A stretch of 64,000 bases of DNA from Sinomonas humi (GCF_000802235.1 NZ_JTDL01000144.1:62001-126000), one strand, 5' to 3'. Shown: positions 6,540 through 18,577, counted from the first letter of the stretch. Notes: generated from the sequence alone by a model not told the origin. Program-made: numbers and translations.

Positions 6540-8045
6540 CTACGCGTTGACCCCTAGCTTCTCGAGGATGAGCTCGCGCACGCGTCCCGCGTCGGCCTGA
6601 CCACGGGTGGCCTTCATGACCCCGCCCACAATCGCGCCGACGGCCTGGACCTTGCCGCCGCGGATCTTCTCGGCGACTTCGGGCTGTGCTGCGAGAGCCG
6701 AGTCGATCGCCTCGAGGAGGGCGCCGTCGTCGGACACAAGGACGAGTCCGCGGGCCTCCATGACCTGAGTCGGCGTTCCCTCGCCCGCGATCACGCCGTC
6801 GAGCACCTGCGCGGCCATCTTGTTGTTGAGCTTTCCGCCCTCCACGAGGCCGTTGAGCTCGACGATGGCCTCGGGCGTGACCCCGAGCTCAGCAGGCTCG
6901 ACGTCGGCGACCTTCGCGCGGCCCACGATCTCGCCCATCCACCACTTCCGGGCGGCGGCCGGAGTAGCCCCGGCAGAGATGGTCTCCTCGATGGCGTCCA
7001 CCACGCCCGCGTTGACGACGTCGCGGAACTCCGGGTCCGAATACCCCCACGCGGCCTTGAGACGCTTGCGTCGCTCAGCCGGCGGCTCGGGGAGCTGGGC
7101 GCGGATGGATTCGACCCACTCGCGCGTTGCGACGACCGGGACGAGGTCGGGTTCCGGGAAGTAGCGGTAGTCGTCGGCGTCGCTCTTGGGGCGACCCGCC
7201 GTCGTCGTCCGCGTGTCCTCGTGCCAGTGCCGCGTCTCCTGGGTGACCGTCCCGCCACCCGCGAGGACCGCGGCATGGCGCTGGATCTCATGGCGGACGG
7301 CATGCTCGACAGAGCGCAGCGAGTTCACGTTCTTCGTCTCGGACCGGATGCCGAACTTCGTAGCGCCCTTGGGCATGAGGGAGACGTTCGCGTCGCAGCG
7401 GACGTTGCCGCGCTCCATCCGCGCGTCGGAGACCCCGAGGTTCTTCACGATCTCCCGGATCGCGGAGACGTAGGCGCGGGCGAGCTCGGGGGCGCGGCGT
7501 CCGGCGCCGACGATCGGCTTCGTGACGATCTCGACGAGCGGGACGCCTGCCCGGTTGTAGTCCACGAGCGAGTATTCAGCACCTTGGATGCGGCCAGTCG
7601 CCCCGCCCATGTGAGTGAGCTTTCCGGCGTCCTCCTCCATGTGGGCACGCTCGATCTCGACGCGGAACACCTCGCCGTCCTCGAGTTCGATGTCGATCCA
7701 GCCGTCGTGGGCGATCGGCTCGTCGTACTGGGAGGTCTGGAAGTTCTTCGGCGTATCGGGGTAGAAGTAGTTCTTCCGCGCGAAGCGGCAGGACTCGGCG
7801 ATCTCGCAGTTGAGCGCCAGGCCGATCTTGATCGACGATTCGACCGCCGCCTTGTTCACGACCGGGAGGACGCCCGGGAGGCCCAGATCGACCTCATTGA
7901 CGTTCGTGTTCGGGTCGTCGCCGAAAGCGTTCGGGGCCGAGGAGAACATCTTGGTCTTTGTGTTGAGCTCGACGTGGACCTCGAAGCCGAGGACGGGATC
8001 GAACTGCTCCATGGCCTCGTCGAAGGACAGCGTGGGATCAGACAT
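6540..8045 (-). CDS. gatB: Asp-tRNA(Asn)/Glu-tRNA(Gln) amidotransferase subunit B
   Basis: 501 residues. Subunit B of the GatCAB enzyme, which binds misacylated Glu-tRNA(Gln) or Asp-tRNA(Asn), phosphorylates the side chain and amidates it with ammonia channelled from GatA. The N-terminal cradle carries [15 protein letters not shown] and [29 protein letters not shown] and the R-S-E-T-K-N segment are family hallmarks, and a helical plus YqeY-like tail occupies about 340-500. The ATG at 8045 overlaps the gatA stop by one base and has GGAGAGGTGA upstream; an in-frame start further upstream is rejected. Operon gatC-gatA-gatB, ending in a strong hairpin. Confidence 0.97.
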   Translation of the reverse strand: MSDPTLSFDEAMEQFDPVLGFEVHVELNTKTKMFSSAPNAFGDDPNTNVNEVDLGLPGVLPVVNKAAVESSIKIGLALNCEIAESCRFARKNYFYPDTPKNFQTSQYDEPIAHDGWIDIELEDGEVFRVEIERAHMEEDAGKLTHMGGATGRIQGAEYSLVDYNRAGVPLVEIVTKPIVGAGRRAPELARAYVSAIREIVKNLGVSDARMERGNVRCDANVSLMPKGATKFGIRSETKNVNSLRSVEHAVRHEIQRHAAVLAGGGTVTQETRHWHEDTRTTTAGRPKSDADDYRYFPEPDLVPVVATREWVESIRAQLPEPPAERRKRLKAAWGYSDPEFRDVVNAGVVDAIEETISAGATPAAARKWWMGEIVGRAKVADVEPAELGVTPEAIVELNGLVEGGKLNNKMAAQVLDGVIAGEGTPTQVMEARGLVLVSDDGALLEAIDSALAAQPEVAEKIRGGKVQAVGAIVGGVMKATRGQADAGRVRELILEKLGVNA

Positions 8046-9592
8046 CAGTTCACCTCTCCGGTCTTCGCGGCCCCGAGGACCGGCGCCTTGGACAGCAGCG
8101 GGCCGCCCCATTGCGCTTCGAGCAGGGACTCCAGCGCAGCACCCACCTTGTACAGGCGCGCGTCCTCGCGGGCAGGTGCGAGGAGCTGGATGCCGACGGG
8201 CAGGCCGTCCTCGTCGGCGAGGCCGCCCGGGAGGGACAGGCCGGGAACCCCCGCGAGGTTCGCGGGGATCGTGGCGACGTCGTTGAGGTACATGGCGAGC
8301 GGGTCGTCGAGCTTCTCGCCGAGGCGGAACGCTGTCGTGGGGGCCGTCGGGGAGATGAGGACGTCGGCCTTTGCGAAAGCGGCGTCGAAGTCACGCTGGA
8401 TGAGCGTGCGGACCTTCTGGGCAGAGCCGTAGTAGGCGTCGTAGTAACCCGCCGAGAGCGCGTACGTGCCGAGGATGATGCGACGCTTCGCCTCTTCCCC
8501 GAACCCTGCGGCGCGCGTGGCGCCCATGACTCGCTCGATCGTGAGGGGGCCTTCCTTCGGCAGGACCCGCAGGCCATAACGCACGCCGTCGAACTTTGCG
8601 AGGTTCGAGGAGACCTCGGACGGCATGATGAGGTAGTACGCGCCGAGCGCGTATCGGAAATTCGGGCACGAAACCTCGACGACCTCGGCACCCGCTCCGC
8701 GGAGCATCTCGAGGGCGTCACGGAAACGAGCCTCCACGCCGGGCTGGAAGCCCTCACCGCCGAGCTCCTTGACGACGCCGATCCGGAGCCCTTCGACGCT
8801 GCCGTTGCGGGCCGCCGAGACGAGCGTGTCGAACGAGTCCGTGAGGGAAGTCGAGTCGAACGGATCGTGGCCGCCCACGAGCTCCTGGAGGAGCGCGGCG
8901 TCGAGCACCGAGCGGGAGACCGGGCCGATCTGGTCGAGGCTCGACGCCATGGCGATTGCGCCGTAGCGGGACACAGCGCCGTAGGTCGGCTTCACGCCGA
9001 CCGTTCCCGTGACCGCGCCGGGCTGACGGATCGAGCCGCCGGTGTCGGTGCCGAGCGCGAGCGGCGCCTCGAACGCGGCGACCGCGGCCGCCGACCCGCC
9101 GCCGGAGCCGCCCGGAATGCGCTCGAGGTCCCACGGGTTGCGGGTCGGCCCGAAAGCCGAGTGCTCCGTCGAGGAGCCCATGGCGAACTCGTCGAGGTTC
9201 GTCTTGCCGAGCATCGGCAGCTTCGCCGCCCGGATCTTCTTGATGACCGTCGCGTCGTAGGGGCTCATCCAGCCCTCGAGCATGCGGGATCCGGCCGTCG
9301 TCGGCTGCCCCACCGTGACAATGAGGTCCTTGATCGCTATCGGGACGCCGGCCAGCGGATGGAGAGCCGCGGCGTCGTCCCCGCCTGCCGCACGGATCGA
9401 GTCGACCTCGCGGGCGACGGCGAGCGCCTCCTCCGTGTTGACGTGCAGGAACGCGTGGACCTGCTCATCGACCTCCGAGATTCGATCGAGGTGCGCCTGG
9501 GTGACCTCCTCGGAGGAGACCTCCTTGGCGGACAGCTTCTCGGCCAGCTCGTTGGCCGTGCTCGTAATCAGCTCGTTCATCGCGGCGCTCAC
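8045..9592 (-). CDS. gatA: Asp-tRNA(Asn)/Glu-tRNA(Gln) amidotransferase subunit A
   Basis: 515 residues. Glutaminase subunit of GatCAB, an amidase-signature enzyme releasing ammonia from glutamine. Catalytic elements are visible: Lys in AIKDLI, the [10 protein letters not shown] segment, and the G/S-rich loop [13 protein letters not shown] that supplies the cis-Ser and nucleophilic Ser, then [14 protein letters not shown] 9592 overlaps the gatC stop (GTGA) with GAGGAG just ahead; the ATG at 9580 is an alternative four codons in. Middle gene of the gatCAB operon. Confidence 0.97.
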   Translation of the reverse strand: MSAAMNELITSTANELAEKLSAKEVSSEEVTQAHLDRISEVDEQVHAFLHVNTEEALAVAREVDSIRAAGGDDAAALHPLAGVPIAIKDLIVTVGQPTTAGSRMLEGWMSPYDATVIKKIRAAKLPMLGKTNLDEFAMGSSTEHSAFGPTRNPWDLERIPGGSGGGSAAAVAAFEAPLALGTDTGGSIRQPGAVTGTVGVKPTYGAVSRYGAIAMASSLDQIGPVSRSVLDAALLQELVGGHDPFDSTSLTDSFDTLVSAARNGSVEGLRIGVVKELGGEGFQPGVEARFRDALEMLRGAGAEVVEVSCPNFRYALGAYYLIMPSEVSSNLAKFDGVRYGLRVLPKEGPLTIERVMGATRAAGFGEEAKRRIILGTYALSAGYYDAYYGSAQKVRTLIQRDFDAAFAKADVLISPTAPTTAFRLGEKLDDPLAMYLNDVATIPANLAGVPGLSLPGGLADEDGLPVGIQLLAPAREDARLYKVGAALESLLEAQWGGPLLSKAPVLGAAKTGEVN

Positions 9593-9885
9593 TCCTCGTC
9601 CAGGATGGCCGGGACCTTGAACCGATGGTCGTCGGCGTCGGGGGCGCCGGAGAGCGCCTGGTCGGGTGTGAGCACATGGCCCACGACGTCCTCGCGGAAG
9701 ACGTTGCTGAGGGCGATCGGGTGGGACGTCGCAGGAACATCCGGGGCGGCCACCTCGCTCACCGATTTGACGGCGTCGACGATGTGGGCGAGCTCCCCCG
9801 CCATCCGGTCCAGTTCATGTGCACTCATCTCGATGCGCGCAAGCTGCGCCAAATGCGCAACGTCATCCCGAGTGATCTCAGCCAT
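9589..9885 (-). CDS. gatC: Asp-tRNA(Asn)/Glu-tRNA(Gln) amidotransferase subunit C
   Basis: 98 residues, the usual length. Small subunit that wraps around GatA and holds the complex together. The start [20 protein letters not shown] is diagnostic, and the C-terminal part has the conserved LREDVVG-like stretch ([16 protein letters not shown]). GGGGAGA lies 6 bases before the ATG. First gene of the operon; the last four bases overlap gatA. Confidence 0.95.
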   Translation of the reverse strand: MAEITRDDVAHLAQLARIEMSAHELDRMAGELAHIVDAVKSVSEVAAPDVPATSHPIALSNVFREDVVGHVLTPDQALSGAPDADDHRFKVPAILDEE

Positions 9886-9986
9886 GGATCTCCCCTGTGC
9901 GGTGGTTAGGTATCGCCGTCCAGTCTAGTCGTGCGGCGGGCTCGCGGCGTTGCGTCGCCCCTCCCGGCAGCGCCCGGGACCCGCGC

Positions 9987-10021
9987 CCCGTTCAACCGTC
10001 GGGAGGTGACGGTTGAACGGG
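9987..10021 (-). terminator. Hairpin after citM with ACCTCCC loop (repeat family A)
   Basis: A perfect 14-base stem (CCCGTTCAACCGTC / GACGGTTGAACGGG) around a 7-base loop, 22 bases past the citrate transporter stop on the minus strand. Read in the gene's direction the loop is ACCTCCC, complementary to a Shine-Dalgarno. The core GTCACCTCCCGAC is the single-copy form of the repeat tandemly arrayed at 14015, 24307 and 41038. It probably terminates citM and could also yield a 3'-end small RNA with a C-rich loop. Confidence 0.7.
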
Positions 10022-10042
10022 CGGAGGGACGAGGGGACGCGA

Positions 10043-11470
10043 CTAGCCGATGCCGACGACCCCGATGAGCACGCCGACCGCGAGCATGACGAGGGAGATC
10101 ACGGCAGTCCGCCACAGGACGAGCTTGTGGTGATCGCCGAGCTCGACCTTGGCGAGGGACACGAGCAGGAGGATCGCCGGGACGAGCGGGCTCTGCAGGT
10201 GGAAGGGCTGTCCGGTGATGGAGGCTCGCGCCATCTCAGCGGCACTGACCCCGTAGTGGCTGGCGGTCTCAGAAAGAAGCGGCAGGACTCCGAAGTAGAA
10301 CGCGTCGTTGCTCATGAAGAACGTCATCGGGATCGAAAGGATGCCCGTGATGACCGCCATGAACGGCCCAGCGTCTGCGGGAATGATCGAGACGAGCCAC
10401 GAGGACATCGACTGCACAATCGTGGTCCCGCCGATCTTGCCCGTGAGTACGCCAGTGAGCACCGAGGCAGCGATCACCATGGAGACGACGGCGACGATCG
10501 ACGGCGCGTGGGCGACGAGCTGCGCCGCCTGGTCCTTGACCCGCGGGAAGTTGACCACGAGGGCGACGGCGGCTCCCACCATGAACACATACGGCAGCGG
10601 GAGGATGTTCGCAACGAGGAGCACCATGATCCCGATCGTGAGCGCGAGGTTGAACCAGAACAACTTCGGCCGGAGGGTGGTCCGCGTGGGGTCGAGGGCC
10701 GTGCCCGCCATCGAGTCATCGTCCACCAAGGTGGTCACCGGCAGGGGTGAGTCTGCGAGCGCAAGGCCGCCACCCGGCGTCGTCCGCTTCCCGGTCCGGG
10801 CGCCGCGGTCGGAAGCCCATCCGGAGCCTCCCGGCCCCCACACCTCGGGGCGCTCCACGGCAAGGCGACGCCGTTCGCGGAGGCCGAGGCGCCACGCGAA
10901 CAGGAAGACGAGGACGAGGCCGGCCAGCAGCGACGGAACCATGGGAACGAACACATCGTTGACGTCGATCTTCAGCGCGGCCGCAGCACGCGCCGTAGGG
11001 CCGCCCCACGGGAGGATGTTCATCGTCCCGTTCGCGAGGCCCGCGACGCATGTGAGCACGACGGGGCTCAGTCCGAGACGGAGGTAAACGGGGAGCATGG
11101 CGGCTGTCGTCAGGATGAATGTCGTCGAACCGTCGCCGTCGAGCGAGACAGCTGCAGCGAGCAGGGCGGAGCCAAAGACGACCTTGGCGGGGTCATTGCC
11201 GAGCTTTCGGAGGATAAACCTCACCAGCGGGTCGAAGAGGCCGACGTCGATCATGAGCCCGAAGTAGACGATCGCGAACATGAGCAGGGCGGCGGTCGAA
11301 GCCATGGACTTCATTGACGTGATGACCATGTCGCCTATGCCGAGACCGGCTCCGGCAAACAGTCCGAAGACTGTCGGCACGATGATGAGCGCGAGCACCG
11401 GTGTGAGCTTCTTGGTCATGATGAGCGCCATGAAGACGGCGATCATCGCGAAGCCGAGCAGTACCAGCAT
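10043..11470 (-). CDS. Citrate/metal-citrate symporter, CitMHS family
   Basis: 475 residues with about 12 membrane segments and a long hydrophilic central loop (about 200-262). The family transports citrate complexed with a divalent metal together with protons. Features: N-terminal MLVLLGFAMIAVFMALIMTKK, the SLDGDGSTTFILTTAAMLPVY segment, and GLANGTMNILPWGGPTARA typical of the family. AGAGGAG precedes the ATG. It is divergent from a CitA/CitB-like two-component system across a 154-base gap, which supports control by external citrate or a related carboxylate. Other tricarboxylates cannot be excluded. Confidence 0.88.
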   Translation of the reverse strand: MLVLLGFAMIAVFMALIMTKKLTPVLALIIVPTVFGLFAGAGLGIGDMVITSMKSMASTAALLMFAIVYFGLMIDVGLFDPLVRFILRKLGNDPAKVVFGSALLAAAVSLDGDGSTTFILTTAAMLPVYLRLGLSPVVLTCVAGLANGTMNILPWGGPTARAAAALKIDVNDVFVPMVPSLLAGLVLVFLFAWRLGLRERRRLAVERPEVWGPGGSGWASDRGARTGKRTTPGGGLALADSPLPVTTLVDDDSMAGTALDPTRTTLRPKLFWFNLALTIGIMVLLVANILPLPYVFMVGAAVALVVNFPRVKDQAAQLVAHAPSIVAVVSMVIAASVLTGVLTGKIGGTTIVQSMSSWLVSIIPADAGPFMAVITGILSIPMTFFMSNDAFYFGVLPLLSETASHYGVSAAEMARASITGQPFHLQSPLVPAILLLVSLAKVELGDHHKLVLWRTAVISLVMLAVGVLIGVVGIG

Positions 11471-11492
11471 CGCTGACTCCTCTCTGTGAAGG

Positions 11493-11512
11493 GCATCACC
11501 ACGGTGTGATGC
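11493..11512. promoter_or_regulatory. Palindrome in the citM / sensor kinase gap
   Basis: GCATCACCACGGTGTGATGC: perfect 7-base arms (GCATCAC/GTGATGC) with a 6-base centre, 23 bases upstream of the citM start. Candidate binding site for the adjacent CitB-like regulator or another repressor. Confidence 0.45.
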
Positions 11513-11590
11513 GCGGTACAGACCGTAGCGGCCTGGTGGAACGAGAGAAGGGTTTGCCGAAGTTGCCGTGGGTAGTGCGCATTTTCCGGG

Positions 11591-11607
11591 TTTTGCGCGT
11601 TTTGCGC
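11591..11607 (+). repeat. Tandem TTTTGCGC in the sensor kinase promoter
   Basis: Two adjacent copies of TTTTGCGC with one extra G, directly upstream of the TAGCAT box. They could be regulator half-sites. Confidence 0.35.
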
Positions 11608-11612
11608 AGCCC

Positions 11613-11618
11613 TAGCAT
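11613..11618 (+). promoter_or_regulatory. -10 box for leaderless sensor kinase gene
   Basis: TAGCAT, then 6 bases (GGGCTC), then ATG 11625. No Shine-Dalgarno is present. Confidence 0.5.
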
Positions 11619-11624
11619 GGGCTC

Positions 11625-13346
11625 ATGAGCACGACGACGGAGCGCGCCCCAAGCCGGAAAGGTCGCCGCGCCCTGCGCTTCTCGACGAGGATCCTCCTGC
11701 TCCAGCTGGCGGCCGTCCTGCTCGCTGTCGCCCTTGCCGCGGGCGCTCACCTATGGCTCGCGTACGAGCGACTCTGGACCGAGGCCGAGCAGAATGCCCT
11801 CACCCTCGCGCGCGCCGCCGCCGCGGACCCTGCTCTGCGGCGAGAGGTAGCCGCAGTCGCGGCGGAGGGCGGCACCCCGCCACCGGCCGAACTGGCCGCT
11901 GGGCCAGTCATGGCCGCAGCAGAGGCGATCCGCCAGCGCAGCGGGGCCCTTTTCGTCGTCGTGACCGATGAGCAGGGCCTCCGCCTCGCGCACCCGGATC
12001 CGGCACGGCTCGGGGAACGGGTGAGCACCGCGCCGGACGTCGCCCTCGCCGGACACGAGGAGACTGTCCGAAATACAGGGACGCTCGGCCCGTCGGTCGG
12101 CGCCAAGGTGCCGATCTTCGCACCGATCGGTGCCCGCCAAGCCCCCGGTACGGTCGTCGGCGAGGTCAGCACGGGCTTCGCGCGCTCAAGTGTCGGCGAC
12201 AGCCTCGGCGCCGACGCTCTCGCTGTAGCCGGAACCGCAGCTCTGGCCCTTGCCGTCGGTACGCTCGCTTCGCTCGCCCTCCGCCGTCGGCTCTCCCAGC
12301 TCACCCTCGGGCTCGAGCCAGAGGACATCGGAACACTCGTCCAGGACCAGGAAGCCGTATTGCGGGGTATCGACGAAGGTGTCATCGGGATCTCGCGGAC
12401 AAGACGGGTGACGGTCGTCAACGCAGCAGCTCGGCGTTTACTCGGAGACACACCCGACTTCACAGGTTCCGATTGGGCTGCGGCGCACGTCCCCGACGTC
12501 CTGAAGTCGCTCACCACGGCCAGCGCCGCTGACGAACCTGCCCGGGAGCTCGTGGTTGGGGAGCGGGTCCTCGTCGCCACCGCTCGGCGCGTCATCCATG
12601 GTCTCCGATCGCTCGGGTGGGTCGTCATGCTCCGTGACCGGACCGAGCTGCAGAGCCTAACCCGCCAACTCGATGCCGTCGGGGCGCTGAGCGAGGCGTT
12701 ACGCGCCCAGCGGCACGAGTTCAGCAACCAGCTCCACGCTGTCGCAGGGCTTCTGGACATCGGCGAGGCCTCGCAGGCCCGCGCCTACCTCGGACAGCTG
12801 GCTTCTTCGGGTCCGCTCGACTATCCCCTGGAGCAGGCAGAGCTCCTCGGCGACCCCGGGCTTCAAGCCTTCCTCGGAGCAAAGGGCATCGAGGCCGCCG
12901 AGCGTGGAGTGGTCCTCCGGCTAGGCGACTCGACGCTCGTGCGCCGGCCCGTCTCAGCCCCACAGGACGTGACAACCGTCCTCGGCAACCTCGTCGACAA
13001 CGCGGTTCGTGCCGCCGTCGCCGGCTCCCAGGACGGGAACGGGGAGCGTTGGGTCGAGGTCGAACTCCTCGACGATGGCCCAACACTGCACCTCGTTGTC
13101 TCTGACTCGGGGGATGGGATCGGTCCGGTGCCTCCGCCGCGCCTCTTCGAGCCCGGGTACACAACGACGCCCTCTGCGCCGTACGAAGCAGACCTCGAAC
13201 CGCCCGCCGGGCACGGTCTGGGCCTCCCCCTCGCCCGCCAGCTCGCTCGGCGCCGCGGCGGAGAAGTGTGGGTCATCTCGCCAGGTCGCCCGGGTGGACC
13301 AGGCGCGGTCTTTGGCGCTCGGGTAGTCGGGAGGACCGAGCCATGA
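11625..13346 (+). CDS. Sensor histidine kinase, CitA/DcuS type
   Basis: 573 residues. Membrane segments at about 22-44 and 197-219 flank an extracytoplasmic sensor domain (about 45-196) of the CitA/DcuS PAS-like type that binds carboxylates. A cytoplasmic PAS-like region follows (about 240-340). Phospho-acceptor H364 lies in RHEFSNQLHAVAGLL, the pattern of the citrate/dicarboxylate sensor family. ATP-binding motifs follow: N box LVDNAV, DSGDGIG, and GHGLGLPLARQLARRRGG. Overlaps the response regulator gene by four bases (ATGA). Divergent from the citrate symporter, so it probably senses citrate and controls its uptake. Confidence 0.9.
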   Translation: MSTTTERAPSRKGRRALRFSTRILLLQLAAVLLAVALAAGAHLWLAYERLWTEAEQNALTLARAAAADPALRREVAAVAAEGGTPPPAELAAGPVMAAAEAIRQRSGALFVVVTDEQGLRLAHPDPARLGERVSTAPDVALAGHEETVRNTGTLGPSVGAKVPIFAPIGARQAPGTVVGEVSTGFARSSVGDSLGADALAVAGTAALALAVGTLASLALRRRLSQLTLGLEPEDIGTLVQDQEAVLRGIDEGVIGISRTRRVTVVNAAARRLLGDTPDFTGSDWAAAHVPDVLKSLTTASAADEPARELVVGERVLVATARRVIHGLRSLGWVVMLRDRTELQSLTRQLDAVGALSEALRAQRHEFSNQLHAVAGLLDIGEASQARAYLGQLASSGPLDYPLEQAELLGDPGLQAFLGAKGIEAAERGVVLRLGDSTLVRRPVSAPQDVTTVLGNLVDNAVRAAVAGSQDGNGERWVEVELLDDGPTLHLVVSDSGDGIGPVPPPRLFEPGYTTTPSAPYEADLEPPAGHGLGLPLARQLARRRGGEVWVISPGRPGGPGAVFGARVVGRTEP

Positions 13347-14002
13347 CCGACTTCAGAGTCCTCATTGTGGACGACGACTTCCACGTCGCGCGCGTCCACG
13401 CCACGTACGTGGAAGCAATCCCGGGCTTCGCGGCTCTCGCCCCGGTTGGGACCGCCGCACTGGCACTGCAGGCCGTGCACGCGCTCCGGCCCGACCTTGT
13501 GCTGCTCGACGTGTACCTCCCCGACACGCCCGGTCTCGAGCTCCTTCCCAGTCTCGACGCCGACACGATCATGCTCACCGCAGCGGCCGATCCAGACTCG
13601 ATCCGCTACGCCCTGCGGCGAGGCGCCCTCGGCTACCTCATCAAGCCCTTCGGGGCGGACGAACTCGAGACCGTCCTCCGCGGCTACTCACGCTTCCGAC
13701 GAATGCTAGGCACGCCGGGCAACCTCGATCAGGCCAGCCTCGACCGCGCACGCCGGTCCCTGCTCGGCACGCGGGAACCGAGCGCGCCGGGCCGCCCACG
13801 CTCGAGCACGGAGACCGCAGTGCTCGAAGCCCTCGCTTCCGGCGGTCTCCTCTCGGCCGCCGAGGTCGCCGCCGTCGTCGGTGTCTCGCGCGCGACCGCC
13901 CAGCGGTATCTTGCCGCGCTCGCGGACGACGGCTCGATCGAGATCCGGCTCCGCTACGGCGCGACAGGGCGTCCCGAACACCGGTACGAGCTGTGCGATT
14001 GA
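13343..14002 (+). CDS. Response regulator, CitB/DcuR type
   Basis: 219 residues. Receiver domain 1-115 with acidic D10-D12, phospho-acceptor D56 in LLDVYLPD, T79 and K101 (LIKPF). The C-terminal part (about 160-219) is a winged helix reading AAEVAAVVGVSRATAQRYLAALADDG, as in CitB, DcuR and DctR. ATG 13343 overlaps the kinase stop; in-frame codons upstream lie inside the kinase. It presumably activates the divergent symporter gene. A tandem repeat array follows immediately. Confidence 0.9.
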   Translation: MTDFRVLIVDDDFHVARVHATYVEAIPGFAALAPVGTAALALQAVHALRPDLVLLDVYLPDTPGLELLPSLDADTIMLTAAADPDSIRYALRRGALGYLIKPFGADELETVLRGYSRFRRMLGTPGNLDQASLDRARRSLLGTREPSAPGRPRSSTETAVLEALASGGLLSAAEVAAVVGVSRATAQRYLAALADDGSIEIRLRYGATGRPEHRYELCD

Positions 14003-14014
14003 TCCAGCCGCACG

Positions 14015-14107
14015 CACCGACGGGAGGTGACCACTGAACGGGCACACACCGACAGGAGGTGACCCCTGAACGGGCGTGCACCGACGGGAGGTGACCCCTG
14101 GACGGGC
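14015..14107 (-). repeat. Repeat family A: three 32-base units
   Basis: Three near-identical units start at 14015, 14047 and 14079 (period exactly 32). In minus-strand sense each contains GTCACCTCC(C/T)GTCGGTG preceded by CCCGT(T/C)CAG. The array fills the gap between the convergent response regulator and GNAT genes and touches the GNAT stop codon, so it is in the sense direction of GNAT. Related arrays are at 24307 and 41038, and a single-copy hairpin version at 9987. Confidence 0.85.
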
Positions 14108-14638
14108 CTAGGTGAGGGGCTTCCGGTAGACGGGCAGCCAGATGTCGGTCCCCTCGATCGGCCAGTCCCGTTCGGGCGCGCGCTCGTAGCCGAGGCGCGC
14201 ATAGAGGGCGTGCGGGGCAACCCAGTCGATGCCCGTGGTGAGGACGACGGCGGTCGCGCCCGCGCGTCGTGCCCTCGCCTCGACCTCGGCTACGAGGGCG
14301 GTCGCCGCCCCGGTGCGTTGGACCGCGGGGTCAACGACGAGGAGGCGGAACTCGAACTCGCCCTTGCGCGCCACTTGGTCGAAGCCGTCGCCATGCGCCA
14401 TGAGAGTCACGGAGCCGACAAGCCGTCCGTCCCTCTCGGCCACGAGCACCGTGCCACGCTTGGCCCGGTACGCCACGTCGACGACCTGCCGCATGTAAGG
14501 ATGTTCGGCGTCCTCGAAATAGCCGGCCCCCAGATACGCCTCACGGGTGATCCGGGCAATCTCTGGGAAGTCGACCGCGGTGGCCTCACGGATCACGACT
14601 CCGCTCACTCGAGGTGTGCCCGTTCGCGCTGCGCTCAT
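14108..14638 (-). CDS. GNAT-family N-acetyltransferase
   Basis: 176 residues. GNAT fold: first strand VVIREATAVDFPEIARITREAYL, acetyl-CoA loop VVDPAVQRTGAATALVAEVEARAR (the Q/R-x2-G-x-G/A motif) and the YARLGYER end. A YFEDAEHPYMRQVVDVAYRAKRGTVLVAE insertion resembles group members with unknown small-molecule substrates. ATG 14638 overlaps the inositol monophosphatase stop (ATGA), so it is the last gene of a long minus-strand operon; the upstream in-frame extension lies inside that gene and is rejected. Acceptor unknown. Confidence 0.85.
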   Translation of the reverse strand: MSAARTGTPRVSGVVIREATAVDFPEIARITREAYLGAGYFEDAEHPYMRQVVDVAYRAKRGTVLVAERDGRLVGSVTLMAHGDGFDQVARKGEFEFRLLVVDPAVQRTGAATALVAEVEARARRAGATAVVLTTGIDWVAPHALYARLGYERAPERDWPIEGTDIWLPVYRKPLT

Positions 14639-15470
14639 TCGACGGGGAACCGTCCCGAGAACTCGATGCCGCCGGCGCAGGTCCACAGGGCGAGGCGCTC
14701 CTCGGCCGAGGGTCCGCCTTCGAGCGGGCTCGTGAGCTGCGGGCGCCTGACCCAACAGCCGGCCTCTTCGGCGATGAGTGCTCCTGCCGCAAAATCGTGC
14801 TCGTTCAGGCCGCGCTCCCCGTAGGCGTCGTGGGTGCCGTCTGCAACTAGACACAGGTCCAGGGCGGCCGAGCCGAGGCGACGCATGTCCCCGAACCCGT
14901 CCATGAGCCCGGGCAGCGCACGAGCCTGCTCGGCCCGGATGGCCGGATCGTAGCTGAAGCCCGTCGCGAGCAGGGCCGAACCCGCGGTGTCCCGGCCCGG
15001 AAGGGGACCGTCGAGCGCTCGCGGCTCACCGCCGTCGTCCGCTCTGAAGGCGCCGCCCCCGTGAACCGCCCAGTACTCCCGGCGGAGCGCGGGGGCACGG
15101 ACGACGCCGGCTAGCCACCTGCCGTGCTCGTCGGCGACTGCGACGCTGGTCGCGTAGTAGACGATGTCCCGGATGAAATTCGTAGTGCCGTCGAGCGGGT
15201 CGATTGACCACCGGAAGCCGCTCGGCGAGTCGACGATCGTAGTCCCCTGCTCTTCACCGGTCACGATGTCGCGCGGCCTCTCATCCGCGAGGACCGCCCG
15301 GACGGCGCGCTCCGCAGCGAGATCGAACTCCGTGACCCAGTCGCTTCCGGAGCTCTTCGTCTCCTGGCTCAGCTGCGCCCCGTCCCGTCCGGCCAGCACG
15401 GCTGCGCCGGCGGCGGCCGCCCGTCGAGCTGTAGTCAGGAGATCGGCCAGGAAGTCCTCGGTGTAGTCCA

Positions 15471-15471
<1 letters not shown>
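14635..15471 (-). CDS. Inositol monophosphatase family protein
   Basis: 278 residues. Lithium-sensitive phosphatase fold with metal ligands in TGEEQGT (E), DPLDGTTNF (D, D) and the late GLNEHDFAAGALIAEEAGC (D in the WD/HD position). GSAALDLCLVADG matches the family's GSAALDLA-VA-G motif. Actinobacterial members dephosphorylate inositol-1-phosphate, histidinol phosphate or PAP-like nucleotides; the substrate here is not decided. ATG 15471 overlaps the ligA stop (TGATG). A much longer in-frame extension through ligA is a shadow. Confidence 0.9.
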
Positions 15472-17765
<2,294 letters not shown>

Positions 17766-18554
17766 TTACCCCTCCGACACGGGAAGGGGGCCCTCGTCTG
17801 CCGACTCGACCCCGACGACGACGACCGTGACATTGTCGCGGCCACCGGCCTCGAGCGCCGCGGCCACAAGAGCATCCGCGGCTGCCTGCGAGGTTGGGTT
17901 CTCCCGCAGGATGGCCGCGATCTCCAGATCCTCCAGCTCGGTCGTGAGCCCGTCGGAGCACACGAGCAGGCGCTGGCCGGGGAAGGCCGGGAGCAGCCAC
18001 AGGTCGGGGTCCGCGTCGAAGCCGGTGCCCAGGGCGCGCGTCACGACGTTGCGCCGCGGATGCACCCGGGCCTCCTCGCGCGTGATCTCTCCCCTCGCCA
18101 TGAGCTCCCAGACCTCGGAGTGATCGACTGTGATCTGGTCGAACTCGCCGTGGTCGGCTGCGTACACTCGCGAATCGCCGACGTTGGCGACGATCCAAGC
18201 GGGGGCGCCGTCGTCGTCGTTCGCGCTGAAAGCTGCGGCGAGCGTCGTGCCCGCCCGGGCTCCGGTGGCCTCCCGGATCGCCCAGTCCGCGCGCCGGACC
18301 GCAAGGACGACGTCGAGCATCGTCACGGGCTGCCCCGCGGGCAGCATCTCCTTGTCAGCCAGGGCCTCGATGCAGAGGCCGCTCGCGACCTCCCCTGCCT
18401 CATGCCCGCCCATTCCGTCGGCCACCGCGAACACCGGTTCACGTGCGAGATACGAATCCTCGTTGAGCTCACGGACAAGGCCACGATCTGTTGCCGCACC
18501 GACATCGAACACGAGTCTCGCTTGCTGCTCGGGAGTCTCCTCGCCGCCGGCCAT
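17766..18554 (-). CDS. PP2C-family protein serine/threonine phosphatase
   Basis: 262 residues. PPM-type phosphatase with metal ligands in RELNEDSY (D), VADGMGGHEAGEVAS (DGMGGH), CSDGLT (D) and GGRDNVTVV (D). No membrane segment, so it is cytosolic, unlike PstP. ATG 18554 has AAGGGGG upstream; an ATG at 18578 overlapping the cyclase stop is an alternative adding eight residues. It sits in an operon with a PH-domain protein and adenylate cyclase, which suggests a signalling role; no cognate kinase is in the window. Confidence 0.9.
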   Translation of the reverse strand: MAGGEETPEQQARLVFDVGAATDRGLVRELNEDSYLAREPVFAVADGMGGHEAGEVASGLCIEALADKEMLPAGQPVTMLDVVLAVRRADWAIREATGARAGTTLAAAFSANDDDGAPAWIVANVGDSRVYAADHGEFDQITVDHSEVWELMARGEITREEARVHPRRNVVTRALGTGFDADPDLWLLPAFPGQRLLVCSDGLTTELEDLEIAAILRENPTSQAAADALVAAALEAGGRDNVTVVVVGVESADEGPLPVSEG

Positions 18555-18577
18555 AGGTATCCCCCTTGTGTGAGCCA

